Source: Fasciolopsis buskii (lineage: Eukaryota; Platyhelminthes; Trematoda; Plagiorchiida; Fasciolidae). From it: DNA of 64,000 bases. The position numbers and the translations under genes were made by a program. Under the pieces are notes generated by a model. The model was not told the DNA's origin and did no database searches. It was given only the letters and a program-made list of their open reading frames with translations. Shown in pieces: positions 1-11,299 of the stretch (its first letter is position 1; every line of letters begins with the position of its first letter). Location: positions 25,490-89,489 of the forward strand of contig LUCM01008031.1 of the NCBI GenBank assembly GCA_008360955.1, in the 5' to 3' direction.

Positions 1-190
1 TATGCTTAGAATCAGGGTTTATTCATCTCTTGTAGATTGATTATCATTAACCAGTCAATCCGGTTGAGGCCGCCGGGCATCCGCCTTCGTCCTCGCACTT
101 GATTAGAAGGACCTCCGCTGGAAGAAGGCATTGCGTAATGCTACCTCATCAGTGGCTATTTGAGATGGACCAATATTTTCATAACCGTTC
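1..190 (+). repeat. Dispersed repeat family A, 3' part, cut by the window edge
   Basis: This stretch carries the family landmarks: 'aatcagggttta' at positions 10-21, a 'gtcctcgcactt' segment, and 'ctcatcagtggctatttgaga' near 146-166. The same order of motifs is seen in the copies near 11200, 23040-23280 and 60650-60840. No coding capacity is visible. It may be part of a retroelement untranslated region, but I cannot name the element. Confidence 0.55.
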
Positions 191-3100
191 AGCTCGAATA
201 GGTTCATTTTCCTATGATCGATTCTGGTCTTAGGATTGTATTCGTATCCTGTGCTGCTAGTTAGTTGTGATGATTGGGAGTCGAAGTGCTGGGGCCTAAT
301 GATTCCGCTGGACTCATTTTTTAGGTTTGACTAGTCGTGTGCATTCAGGCCGGGGCCGCTTTGAATCCGTCACACAAATAACGTCTGCTTCGGTTCTTCT
401 TGTTGTTTACTGGACTTCGTTTTCAAGTCTGATCTGGGGCTTTTGGCATACCAGTGCATGTCGGTTCTGCCTGCGTCTTGTCGTGCCCATCCGACAAACA
501 GCGCCACTCCAATCCTAGCTGGCCTTTTTTGTCTGATCTGCACAAGTCAAACCCTGATTCTTCCAATGCGCAAACGGCTTTATAACTATTGAACCTAACC
601 AAAGACATGTTTTTGGATCGAAATGATTTCAAACCTTTGTTTAAAACAATGAATCAAAATGGTGTTCGTGTTATCGGGAAAGCTCAAGAACCATGTTTCA
701 TACTGAACACATTTCTATCGGTAAAGAATTCGCTTTGGAACACAAATTTTTCACACAAATTTATATCTTCATTTGAAGTTTGCGTTGTGACTAAATCATC
801 CTCACGGACTTATTAACTTTGCGTGATCAGCTCAATTAGACGAGGAGTTTGGCTTCACATGTTGAAAGAATTCACTTTTTTTAACATCACGAAATCACGC
901 GAAAGAAAACTCTAACACCATTCGTCTGTCCCGATAGTCAAACATTTTGCTCTCGTGGATAGAAATGCATTTGTCAAAACCTTTATTGTTAACCAAACCA
1001 TTTATCTCATTTTTTCACTTTCCTCCTTTAGTTGAACAGATAACAAGCGGTTGAGTTGACCGACGTTGAGGGGATTCGAACTCGTTATCCACAGGATGAA
1101 TCGCCATGATATTTCCTTTTCGCCCAGTTTTCATCTCCTATTTGTGAGATGGAAAATCTGAGAATCACGATCGCTGTGACCACCTGTCTTATCGGCACCA
1201 TCTATTGAGAACCGTTCTCTTCCATGAATGGTCACCCGACACAATAACTATTTCACCTGCATCTTTCATAGCCAACAGTTGTTAGCGAGGCCCCAGCACC
1301 ATAACTCGCACAAGTGACTTTTTCACTTGGGCGGACAAAGCTGATTTATAAACTTTGCCGAATCTGGCCGAGCTCAGATTACCCCCGGAGAGAGTGACGA
1401 AACGTGGCTTGTGGATCATTTTCAGAAAAACTTTCGAGTATTTTTGCAATTGCGCAAAATCAAAGATGACCTTCTTAAAGAAAAAGCAAATAGTTGAAAT
1501 AAAAGCGTTCAATCATACGGGTTTTTCCGTTCATGCTCGAATGCGGTTGTCATGCTTCTTGTTACTCGATTTTGGTGATCTCTCCTATCTGTCTTACGCA
1601 CGTGGTCCATTTGACCTAATTATCCAACAGCTGACATCTGCGAAATTTTGCCCTGGTGGTCAGCCAGGTGGCTCTGAGTCAGGGACGTCGTCATCTCTGA
1701 AGGACTAACTGAACCGATAACAATCAGATCGCCGTTGCAGTGCCAAATTGATCGTTTCAGAGGAAAAGGTATTTGAAAGGCTATTGAAGTGATCACATTA
1801 AATACTCCTATATGTGCCATTGTCGCAGTACTGAGGGATGCAGAAAATGCCTGAGGAGGTGGATCCAACGTCATGAAAAGATTGCGAAGTTGTATTATAT
1901 TTATGTAGTCGGCGAAGACTAAAAGGCTCTAGAATAGAAGCCAGTTAATTTCTTACATGTTAAGTCATGGATCGTCCAAAATAATAATACGCGTTCCCAT
2001 TTTGCAGGAATACTTACATTGACATTAGCAATATAAGATCTCGTTCATGACGGCTGAAGTCCGCGGACTCAGTTCCAAATGTTCATTTGGAACTAGTTTG
2101 CATTTTGTGAAATGCTCTGAGATTGTCCGGGATGAAATGACCGTGACATTCGTCGGCTGACATTAAATAGGGCTGGAAGAACAATGGGAGCTCTGCTCAT
2201 CGCCAAAGGTTGGATACCAGGATAATTTTTTTCGTACGGTACTTTGTTGTTTGTATCTCACTTGGCCGTACTCATCGTAATTACCATCCGGATTGGCACG
2301 GTCACGGCTAACGTGGAAGCCGCGGTTGCTCAGTACCTGTCCAATTTGACCTGACTTCGTCGGGAACTGTACGCACATGATCCGGGCCCGAATGACTCAC
2401 TTGGCTTCTACCGTCCAGCGATTAAACTTCTTTTAAGTGTAAGGTTATAAACTACATGAAACGACTGACAACTTTCCTCCGATTCACTTACCCTCATCTC
2501 CAAGATGGACAAAATATACCCTATTTTGCGGTATTGCAAGCTCCGACATATGGCTATCAGATTCCCTAATTTCGTGTTTACACATGATCCAGTCATGAGC
2601 CTTTATCTCCCGTCCACAGATTAAGCGGTTCCGTTTCAGCACTGATTCAGACAAGAAATAAAAATTGAAAAGTTTTAATATTAAACGTAACTAAATTCAG
2701 ATGTCGAATCCTCCGATTATCCCAGTTTCTCGGACCACAGGTATGAAGATGGTAGAGACGTCTTATGAAACGATGTCACACTGCCTCGAAATTGTAGTTC
2801 AGTAGGACGCGAATTGAACTGCCTATTTTACTGGCGATTCAGCGTTCACCATTAAAGTCGAAAACCCAATTCCCCTCAGTTTTCTAAGTAAAGTAATCCG
2901 TTGTGCGAGGTTAAATGTATTTCATAGCCACCAAGGTATTTGTGATCTATGGATTTTATAAAACGCAACTCATTTGCCCCGATAGCAGTGTTCATATTCC
3001 GAGTAGGATCAGACGCTAATTTCACTCTACCGTCGTTCTCGTACAATCAAGTTACTTAGACGGTTCGGCTTTGTTTGACTGACAGCCCAATTTCCGTTTG

Positions 3101-3480
3101 GTTGAAAAGATGACCTACAGCTTATGGGTGAAAGGTATAGTCAATCAAACAAATATTCCAATCTCACATATTAATCGGAAATAACTATGGCTTTGGCTTG
3201 TCAATTACTCGACAGTGTTAGTTATGCATATAGACAAACTCAAAATGCGACTCAATTAATTCCGGGCTTCTGCTTCTGATTGGCTGCAACTCCCTGTTCA
3301 TCCCATTGTGCGGGGAAAGTAATCAACAGTCTAGCTACGAAACATCGTGATATTTAAATGTATATAGTGGAACACATCATTTGGGCGAACTAGGCATGGT
3401 ACAAGAAAAACGATCACGTCATTCGGGCGACCTTTCGCCCATCGATTGTAAGAAGCACTAGTCGTTTCAGTACCCTAAAT
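191..3480. other. No gene recognised
   Basis: Only short shadow-type open frames occur here. A sequence resembling an RNA polymerase III B box lies on the minus strand near 1065-1083, with no convincing A box or cloverleaf. I see no splice-bounded frame worth calling. Confidence 0.5.
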
Positions 3481-3516
3481 ACTTTTTGTGTGTGCACCCA
3501 AAGATCCATTTTGCAG

Positions 3517-3693
3517 GTTTCGGCGCTTCCATTGGTGAACGCGGCTGTACTGCGCTCGAACCATTTCATGGCATTGATGTTCCTGTGTGGCTCAATGATC
3601 GTTTAGAAGTGCCCCAAAAGAATCTTTTAACGTTATTTGGTAGTGCCAAGTTCACGCCTGATTCGCACTTGAATGTTTTGAATGAAGAAGAGC
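3517..3693 (+). CDS. Candidate internal exon, unknown protein
   Basis: An open frame of about 118 codons runs from 3516 to 3869. It contains a 177-nt block with an AG acceptor at 3515-3516 (after 'ccattttgcag') and a strong donor GTGAGT at 3694. The block is phase 1 at both ends, so it could be skipped or joined without changing frame. The residues look protein-like: acidic and proline-containing, with a segment reading FHGIDVPVWLNDRLEVPQ. I do not recognise the family. A frame of this length is expected about once by chance in a window this size, so the support is the splice sites and composition only. Its 3' continuation overlaps the minus-strand frame at 3780-4025. Confidence 0.25.
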
Positions 3694-3779
3694 GTGAGTG
3701 GATGATGAGTCCATTTAAAAATCACTGCCGACAAATTAACCTGTGGTTCTTAAGTGATCCTCAACATCCATTCACGCTC

Positions 3780-4025
3780 CTATTGATTCAAATGACAGTT
3801 AAGTGCTGGCCTAAGAGTGCACTGGTGCGGAGATGGCTGGACAAAATAGTACCGAATCTGCATATCTGACGAGCTGTAATAGCGGCGAAACCATTCTTGC
3901 GCATTCGGGATGATTTTGTCCAATTCCGGATTGTTTAGTGAACTCAGGTTAGCTGTGAAATTGCTATAAATCACGAGAAAATATGCAGCGAGAACAAAAC
4001 AAGTAGAAAGTCGCAGCAGTTTCAT
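3780..4025 (-). CDS. Candidate small secreted protein (81 aa) or signal-peptide exon
   Basis: The frame starts with ATG at 4023-4025 and encodes MKLLRLSTCFVLAAYFLVIY: a basic N-region, a hydrophobic core of about 15 residues, then polar sequence with two N-glycosylation sequons (NFT, NLS) near residues 22-28. This is a typical secretory signal peptide followed by a hydrophilic domain rich in Tyr, Arg and Ser. A TATA box on the same strand lies 37 bp before the ATG. The frame ends with a stop at 3780; alternatively the first exon ends earlier, at a weak GT donor near codon 58. I see no AATAAA close downstream and no known family. It could be a single-exon gene, a first exon, or chance. Confidence 0.35.
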   Translation of the reverse strand: MKLLRLSTCFVLAAYFLVIYSNFTANLSSLNNPELDKIIPNAQEWFRRYYSSSDMQIRYYFVQPSPHQCTLRPALNCHLNQ

Positions 4026-4061
4026 CTTGCTTCAATTTCGTAAAACTCGTTCTGAGCGCAC

Positions 4062-4067
4062 TATATA
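4062..4067 (-). promoter_or_regulatory. TATA box for the minus-strand signal-peptide frame
   Basis: The minus strand reads GGGTATATAGTGCGC here, 37 bp upstream of the ATG at 4025. With the usual 25-30 bp from TATA to start site, the leader would be only about 10 nt. The motif is seen directly; its use as a promoter is inferred. Confidence 0.35.
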
Positions 4068-4299
4068 CCCGAAACTGGAACAACTCTTCGTTCCCCATTG
4101 TTATGAATTACGCATAACTCATCAGTTCGCCATATATGTCATTAATTGGAATAGGCGGAATAATGATGAGTAGTTCGGATTGTCGGACAAATGTCTCTTT
4201 GGCAATGCAGATCTTCACAGCACAAACAGAATCGGCCACTGATGATATTTCCCTCGCCAAAAATGACCTGTGTCTGTAACTTTTTTCCATATTTCCATG

Positions 4300-4310
4300 T
4301 ATATAAATAG
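4300..4310 (+). promoter_or_regulatory. Consensus TATA-box sequence without an assigned gene
   Basis: TATATAAATAG matches the TATA consensus closely on the plus strand. The next 150 bp hold no convincing coding start, so it may be non-functional or belong to a spliced leader exon that I cannot see. The minus strand reads a weaker TATTTATATA. Confidence 0.2.
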
Positions 4311-4454
4311 CAAAAGCAAACTTATTTTATTTCTGACTGACTATTCTTCGGATCACATCTTTCACGCGCTAAACCTCAAGTCACTGAATCAATCTTAAAC
4401 TCGGAAAGTACTGGAATCAAGTTCTTCTCTTGTAGGAGTTCATCGGTCGTGCAT

Positions 4455-4545
4455 ATCTTCCAGCTTACACGGGGTTTGAACCCATGCTTCATGAGTGAAC
4501 GGCTTGTGTTACCGCTATGCAACCAGCCTCGGTCCCGGTTAACCA
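4455..4545 (-). repeat. tRNA-like SINE head or degenerate tRNA pseudogene
   Basis: The minus strand has an A-box-like TTGCATAGCGGTAA, followed about 30 nt later by GGGTTCAAACCCC, a good B box. The B box sits in a T-arm with stem ATGGG/CCCGT around loop TTCAAAC. The acceptor arm does not pair and the anticodon arm is poor, so this is not a working tRNA. A tRNA-derived SINE fits best. Confidence 0.4.
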
Positions 4546-4599
4546 GTGTTCGAGTTGCGGTTGCTCACCTGGCATCCTGAATGCATACAAATATTTTTG

Positions 4600-7400
4600 T
4601 TCTGTTTTGGAGCAAGTATCAAAGGCTATAAAACTCTATTCTACTCTGTTCTGTTCTACCGAAGGTCTTTAAAGACCACTCACTAGTGTAACCTAGATAG
4701 ATAGCAGAAAAAGATGCAAAGACTGAGAGAAAAAATGATCCCTCAAGGGGTAAGAGTTGTGGACGTCGACCAAAAATCAGCACGGATGTGGCGACCTCGG
4801 AATGAGTAAGCTTATAGATAAGCTGATCGAAAAACGCGCATAAAGAGCTTAGTCAATAGGGATGGGACAAATTATTATGCAGAACAATCGATCAGTGAGT
4901 GTTGGTCACGCGAAACCAGTATAAGTTATTTAATTTTGACTAACGGACGAACAGTTGTGTCTGCTCATATTAATTTTTTCCACTAGCGGTGGGTAGAATG
5001 TTCAGCGACGACCGAGATGCGGAACCGATCGAAGGACTTTGAGACGAAATGGAGCAGATATTCTTATAACCCTTGCGCATTTTAAAATATGGTGTCAAAG
5101 GAATGACGTTTTCTTTCTCTGACTTTCTAGGTAATGGCCGTCATTCTATTATCGGTCACGATGTGTTTGTGAAAAGCTGCAGCTGTGATCCATTGTCCGA
5201 ATTTCTTTACACTGACATACCATGCTGCACACAGCGCTCAAGGAAATCTTTTATATGCTCCTCTGGTGTTCCATAGACTTCGTGGGAAAGTCAGATCACA
5301 CAGTTCAGGTTATCCAGTATTTGAATGAGGCATTTCTGGATGAATTCATCAAACACCTTTAGCCTGAAAGGTAATTGAAGTCAACCAAAACAGCCGAAAG
5401 GGTCAACCAAAAGGGTCAGAATGCTTGATTTCTCAGCCAATCCAAGCTGCCAGGGAGCTCAGGATAAACCAACGTTGGTTCGACTGCACCAACGTATCGT
5501 TGTTATTTCTATGAGAGCTCCAGCTTCTTTGCCGTTCCATATCTCCCCATTGGTTCTCAAGCATCGCATACTACTGAGATCCACACAAGTCACTGGAGTG
5601 ATATTTACTGAGGTGCCGAAGTACAGATGAAGCTGATAAGATTGCCGAATAACCGGAACATTGGGAAGTATCCCGTTTTTTGAAACCACTTCAACGGAAG
5701 CCATTGAAATTGGCATGGAAATCTCTTGCTTAAGTGATCAACTTCCAGGAAGTTGAACGATAACTGTTGGCAAAATAGTTTCGTTTTGCACAAGGGGAAC
5801 AAGTCTTTCCCTAGTAGTGCGGTCAATTTCCTTTTTCATTTCTCATGTCACAAACCACAAAAATCCGATATGTTACGACTGGATCGTGTTAGCACATTCA
5901 GTTCAATTGTTGTGGTAATTTCTGTTAACGGTTGTAACTGATTTATGTTGACCTCTTAGCCCTTGCCAAGATCGATGCAATTTTAAAAATCCAAATGCGA
6001 CAGAGAGCAAAGGTTCTTGGTTGTAGCGTCTATCCGAACACCAGTTGCCAACTTGTCCCGTATGAGATTATCATACATGAGTCGACAGAAGTCGCAGGCA
6101 TTGGTCAACCTTTTTAAAGCCATGAGACCACTTTCGTTTTAAAATACACGGACTACTGGGAGAACAAATCGCAATTATGACTGCCAAGACTTGTGATACC
6201 TTGCAACAATTACGTGGGTTTTCACAGCCAAAATTTATTGGCATTTATTTATCTATGATAATCTGTCTGATTCTTCGGTTTTCGTCGCATAAAATCCGAA
6301 ATTGGACTCAGTTTATTGTTTGCTAGTATTGCTTAAAACTAATTGTTTTAACTATGTCAAGTTGCTCTGATCGATAAACGGCTTTTTACCTTGGTGATAA
6401 CTACAGTCAATTTTTCTCAAACCTTAAAAAATTCATTTGTTGAACCACAGATAAAGACGTAACTTGTACTTAATCGATATTTGGGCCTAATTTGCCTGTC
6501 AGACCCCTGGTATTGGTTTGGCAAAGTTTGACGAAGTTGCCAGTGGCTGCAATCGATTTGGATGCGTCATGTGATAAAAAAGATTTTCGACGAAACACGT
6601 GGTTCTATCAGCACAATTTCCAATGAAAGTCAGTTTTCGCTCATAATGACGAGCAAGAATTTTCGATGATCATGTGATTATAAGACTACATGTCGCCCCA
6701 CCCGGTATTGTACTATTTAATCTACGAGGTTCTCCCTGTATACCCTGTAGTGAAACTAAAATCTACCAAACAACAACCAAACTGCTGCAATTTGTTATCT
6801 AGTACATAGTTTTGTAAGGCTTGCATATAAAGAATGACGAAATGTACGTTTTTATACTTTTTTAGTTTGAGCTAAGTAGATTTCCTAAACGCAGGGATTT
6901 ATGTCAAACTCACCGCCTAACTGGATAACATGACATCCAAATTATCTGCTGCGATTCCCGCCTGCGACTAGTCACTACATGCAGGGACTGCAAACATTGT
7001 AGCCAGTCGATTTTTTCACCCTCGTCTCCATCGCACGTCAAACCATGCCTTGGTCATTCGGCCTGAAACAGCAAAAGCCCATACTCGCGATTCCTCGACC
7101 TTGATAACAAAGGATTTATCCTTCCTCCTCAACAGTGACGAATCAACTGTGGATGGATGCTCGACAGAGGGTCATTGCTCACAAACATGATGGGTTTTGC
7201 ACATTTTCGACCACCATCCTACACATTTATTACTGAGGATGCAAACTCATTTGGATCCGATGCGAGTGACCAACATATATGTATGTTGTCCGTAGGTATA
7301 GCACCAAAGTACAATGTCTCGTGCTTATCACCTAGTAGAATTTACCGTTTTTAGTTCTAAATTTTTATATCATTGGTCTTTTAATCTAACCGGACGACTA
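4600..7400. other. No gene recognised
   Basis: Open frames are short and on conflicting strands. The most protein-like is on the minus strand at 5459-5716 (85 codons), but it has no splice sites, start context or homology I can point to. No repeat family was identified here. Confidence 0.5.
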
Positions 7401-7424
7401 TTAGCAAATGAGGAATAGAATACC

Positions 7425-7545
7425 ATTTGGAACGCAAATGGATGATCAGTTCACCTAAAACTCACATACGAGTGTCTGACGAGTGCGAATATGTGCGAAG
7501 TCGGTCGTGTGCTTCCGTAGAAAGTTTTTCATTCAAATGTCTAAC
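7425..7545 (+). repeat. Possible upstream terminal repeat of the Penelope-like element
   Basis: The segment around 7476-7525 ('cgtgtgcttccg' followed by 'gaaagtttt') aligns at roughly 70 percent over about 48 bases with 8705-8750, on the other side of the GIY-YIG fragment. Penelope-like elements often carry such flanking pseudo-LTRs. The match is short and judged by eye. Confidence 0.3.
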
Positions 7546-8085
7546 TTCCTTAACTTTTACCTTATATATTCATTGATTAAATAACTGCACATCACTTTCG
7601 GGAAGGGGACCGCGGCAGACAGAGATGCGAAGTCAGGGCAAGCTGTCTGATATTAGGAGGATTTGCACGGGCGACCCTCACGTTCGCACGTCATGACGTT
7701 ACTCGCTGGACTACTGCCTATTATTGACCTCGTCCCCATTCTGAAGGTAGGCTTTTGTCTAGCCCGCAAAAATTTCCAACAAATCACCGTGTTGCCCTTA
7801 AGTAGACTCGTCATCCATTCACATCTCCATTAATTCAAAAGTTATTCCAGTATCAGTCTAAAGAGGGAATGTACCAGTTCAGAATGCCGAATAATCCCAC
7901 GAAGCACACTAAGAAACAACACATTATGAAGAACAAGCTCGTTTTCAGTTATTCGTAATTATGCCAATACATAACATTATATATGATGTACTGCAAATGG
8001 GAGGGGGATGATAGGTTACAGATCTAGTAGTCAAAACATCCACTGTTGTGTGTGTGCATGTTACTCGTTTAGTCACGCCTAAAAG

Positions 8086-8442
8086 ATAGTGTGCCGGATT
8101 CCATGGCCTCATCCTGTGTGCACTCATTCACCTGTTCCTGTGGAACATCGTACATTGGCCGTACATCCAGGCACCTCTCCGAACAGGATAGTGAACACCA
8201 CCCAGCTTCGTTAAACACAGGAATGATTAAAACTATCACCAGTGCTGTGTTCACACTTGGTTGATTCCAGCCACGCAGTGAATGTTACTGAAGCCTTCAG
8301 AATAATCTGCGGAATCCGAAGAAGTTTAAGAACATTGGTGAAGTCCCGGTTCTTGTCTATAGCTGAGGCCATTTGCATTCGTCTATATGATCTTCCCTTG
8401 TATGCCTAGAAGCAGTTCGTGTAGACGTTGAAGCTCCCCTGG
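8086..8442 (+). pseudogene. Penelope-like element, degraded GIY-YIG endonuclease C-terminus
   Basis: Translation gives FTCSCGTSYIGRT at about 8127-8165, the cysteine-flanked GIY-YIG core of Penelope-like retroelements, followed by an arginine/leucine helix segment and a D-EHHPA stretch. After a frameshift near 8250-8265 comes VNVTEAFRIICGIRRSLRTL, then AEAICIRLY, and finally the terminal KQFV..TLKLPW signature at 8411-8441. In-frame stops fall at the tail, before KQFV and TLKLPW. In intact elements this endonuclease follows a reverse transcriptase and makes the target-site cut. Here no reverse transcriptase lies immediately upstream, so this is a decayed 3' remnant. Confidence 0.85.
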
Positions 8443-8659
8443 TCAACTCGACACCCCCGAAAACCTAACGGATCCTGTGCAGACCCGGAACATGGGTGCG
8501 AACCGCATCCTCCAACCTATAATTTCGATCACCACCCGTTTTACACACACAAACAAATACACTGACATACATTACAAATCAGTGGATATATTTTGATTAC
8601 TAGAATTGTAACCTATCATCCCCTTCTCATTTGTACTGAATCGTATATGACTACGAACG

Positions 8660-8800
8660 AGCCACACTGTTATTTCTCAAGTTCAGAATGATTAATCGGG
8701 AGGACACCCAGTACGCATACCTGAAGAAATCGATTGTGTGCTTCCGACGAAGTTTTGTGATTCCATCAGTTCGCGAAACATTATTTAAGATACAAATAAA
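8660..8800 (+). repeat. Possible downstream terminal repeat of the Penelope-like element
   Basis: This region holds 'cgattgtgtgcttccgacga', which pairs with the copy near 7500. It lies about 220 bp past the end of the GIY-YIG remnant, the expected place for a Penelope pseudo-LTR. Divergence is high. Confidence 0.3.
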
Positions 8801-8859
8801 TCTTTCCCCTTTATGACGGTATTGTTTATTGATTGCCAGCTGTTTTATTTGCAAATACC

Positions 8860-9670
8860 AAATCTGGATCGATCGCGTGTACTCAGCAAGTTAACTCTAG
8901 CTTTGGTGTTCAGTTAAAATCTGCCGTGGATAGTGGAGGTAAAATCCATAGGAATTGTTCTCGTGGTTTTGTTTCTGTTGTTTATTAGAAACACATTCAT
9001 CGTCTACCATTCATCCCTCGTATAGGCTAATCGATAATTTGTATCGCCAACTTTGCGATTTTCTAGTAAAAAGCTGCCTCACACGGGAGCATACAGCCTT
9101 CCTTCCACTCACTTTAATATGCATGCGAACAATTAGTGCAAAAGTATGGGAAGTATTCTGGTAGATACGTTTTTTCGAATCACATTTAAATTTCCCCTAG
9201 GAGTTTTAAAATTTTCCTTAATATTGCGGACAATTATATTGATTATCCATCATCGTCAAACTTCATTAACTGGCTATTCAGGTTATTCTCAGTCAACAGG
9301 GCTTTCCATCACTATATGCCCTCCAGACCCGATCAACATTCTTCACACTTCTCTCAGAGACGGCTCAGTGGAGTAGTCTATCGTGCTCTGCTCCAGTGGA
9401 TTTCTTGCATTTTTAAAGTTTGGTAAATATTTGGCTCCTTTTGGTGTACCACAGGAGACACCAGACATGGAAGGGTCAGATAGCGGTCATCGGATTCAGT
9501 TTCCTTTTTATAACCACTAACAATCCTGCCAAGACGAGCTCTGGTTTTGGTCGTAATCTTGCTGGACCGTCTACCCAGAGGAGAAAATGAGAACAAGGAA
9601 TAGTGAAAGATCAGCTTCAAGGCAACAACTTGAAAAACCGTGTATGAGAGGATTCAAGAACATCACTTTC
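8860..9670. other. No gene recognised
   Basis: Only short frames without splice context. Nothing repetitive was recognised. Confidence 0.45.
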
Positions 9671-9674
9671 ATCC

Positions 9675-9985
9675 GGTCAAATAACCTACAATCTCATATC
9701 ACTCCTCGGGGGTTTCTCGTGGAACCCAAACTGATCGTATAACCGGGCCCGCAGGAGACAGTCCACTTTTCAAGGTCAATTGGATCCTCCAACCACGACT
9801 ATCTGTCTTGGAGAATAACTTATAACAAGGCAGGTGTTCAGTGGACATGGGAAACCATGTCCCAAACATCTTGATCCATGAGGATTTCGTGTCTCGTCTA
9901 AAGACTGAACCCAAACCCCAGAGTTCTACGTCCATTGAGAGGAAAATTCTCCCACCATATTCTGCGAATATTACGAAAATTGTCA
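9675..9985 (-). pseudogene. RTE-like LINE, C-terminal remnant of the pol ORF
   Basis: The minus-strand translation follows, in order, the C-terminal landmarks of the RTE-type LINE seen in the large inverted repeat. These are an EYGGRI segment (usually IARIWWE-like), MFGTWFPMSTEHLP (the FGHVLRM..LPR region), SRGWRIQLTLKSGLSPAGPV, then WVPRETPEE (the GWGPRDPPTRW-like motif). Nucleotide landmarks also align with 59560-59860. Stops and shifts show that it is dead. Only the tail is present, consistent with 5' truncation during insertion. Confidence 0.75.
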
Positions 9986-9989
9986 CCAG

Positions 9990-10880
9990 TTTCAGCCCAA
10001 CATCGCACGATCTAGCTTTTTCTCCAACGGACTCCCTCCGAATAAAAGAATAAATGATCCATTGTTTATTCCGTCTACTACTCTCGATCCAACGGAACAA
10101 AGTTCCGCTCTAGTCACCACACCGGTTGAGATCGAATCTATTGGCCTGTCGAAATGGTCGGGAAACGTTTTCTGTTAAAGCACTGCATTCTTTGCGACGG
10201 TAGATGTTGTGGCTTTTGTAAGCATGAATGATTACCATTTCTACTACAAATTGATCCAGATTATTTGGGATCGGTAATTTATCGCCATCATCTGCACATG
10301 CATGAAGGATATGGTGTTTTCGTTTGACAAAATCCTGACTATAGCTTAAGTTTTCTAATCAGTTTAGTTGTCATTTGTCATCCCCTTTCGACCTTTCCTG
10401 TTGGACTCCAAGACTTAACAAGCTGTTTGGGGAGGAGCTAATAAGCCAAAACAAAAATCACGGGCAAATCGAGAGCACCATTTTTAAAAGGGATCTTGTT
10501 CTCGATCGTCCCAGCTTGAGCAATACCGAAAACGAATTAGTACATGGTCCACTCCGGCAGGACTGGTATCACTTCGCGTGAGCTGAGATGAGAAAAACGT
10601 GTTCAGCATGTTCATTTCCACCGACCTCCCAAATGACCTGTGCAGAATCATAGGAAATGGCCGAAACTAGGCTAAATTCTCCAAAGTGTCACAATCATTC
10701 AGTGTGTTTTATTCTTGACTGGGCGCTTTTAGGACACTTACCACAGGTGCACAATGTGCATCGTCTATGCAAATCTGTGCATAGATCGTGTGCCCTCAAA
10801 AAATGACGAAGTATGAGAACAAAGAATGAGGAGCAGGAAGGGAAAAGAAACACGTACATTTTGTCACACATGGTAGATTC
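9990..10880. other. No gene recognised
   Basis: Short frames only. The part next to 9990 may still be diverged LINE sequence, but I could not follow it. Confidence 0.4.
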
Positions 10881-10884
10881 TCTA

Positions 10885-11260
10885 TCCTCCACCTCCACGC
10901 CATCGGCTATTCACCGGGATTCATGATTCCACTGTGGTCTACAAACTGCCCGATTGCCCAAGATGAAGTGGAGAGGGTGGACTTAGGAGACAACACCCTA
11001 AGCTTTTGACCAAAGTACCTAAAGCACAAGGTATCAGGATAACCAGGAGGTCAGATAATAGACCGGGTGGTGGTGAGTGGAGGCTAAGTTCGGGCCATCA
11101 TCAGATAGGGCTAAGTACGGTGGGGGGCCAAGCACAGCCGTTCACCACAGTTGCCTGTGAGCAATTAGCCGTACACTTCGTACACCGTAAGTGGTTGGTT
11201 TGGAATCAGGGTTTATCCATGGTTCGGAGATTGATCGCCAAAGATGCAACAATTTGGTAG
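10885..11260 (+). repeat. Dispersed repeat family A, longest clear copy
   Basis: Landmarks in order are 'cacctccacgcc', 'gattcatgattccactgtgg', 'gcccgattgcccaagatgaa', a GGTGG-rich middle and 'ggtttggaatcagggttta' at about 11199-11217. The copies at 22745-23285 and 60490-60860 have the same order. No protein is encoded in a consistent frame across copies. Confidence 0.65.
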
Positions 11261-11299
11261 AGCCCCTAGCATTTCCTTTCTTTGTTGCACATAGTTATA

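Noticed and set aside
4455..4545. Functional tRNA gene
   Set aside because: Only the T-arm pairs; the acceptor and anticodon arms do not form.
5459..5826. Minus-strand frames as an LTR-retrotransposon protease/RT
   Set aside because: They look superficially protein-like, but no D-T/S-G active site or RT motif is present.
9699..10100. 133-codon minus-strand frame as a gene
   Set aside because: Most of it is the RTE pol C-terminus in a decayed state; the rest is unexplained.
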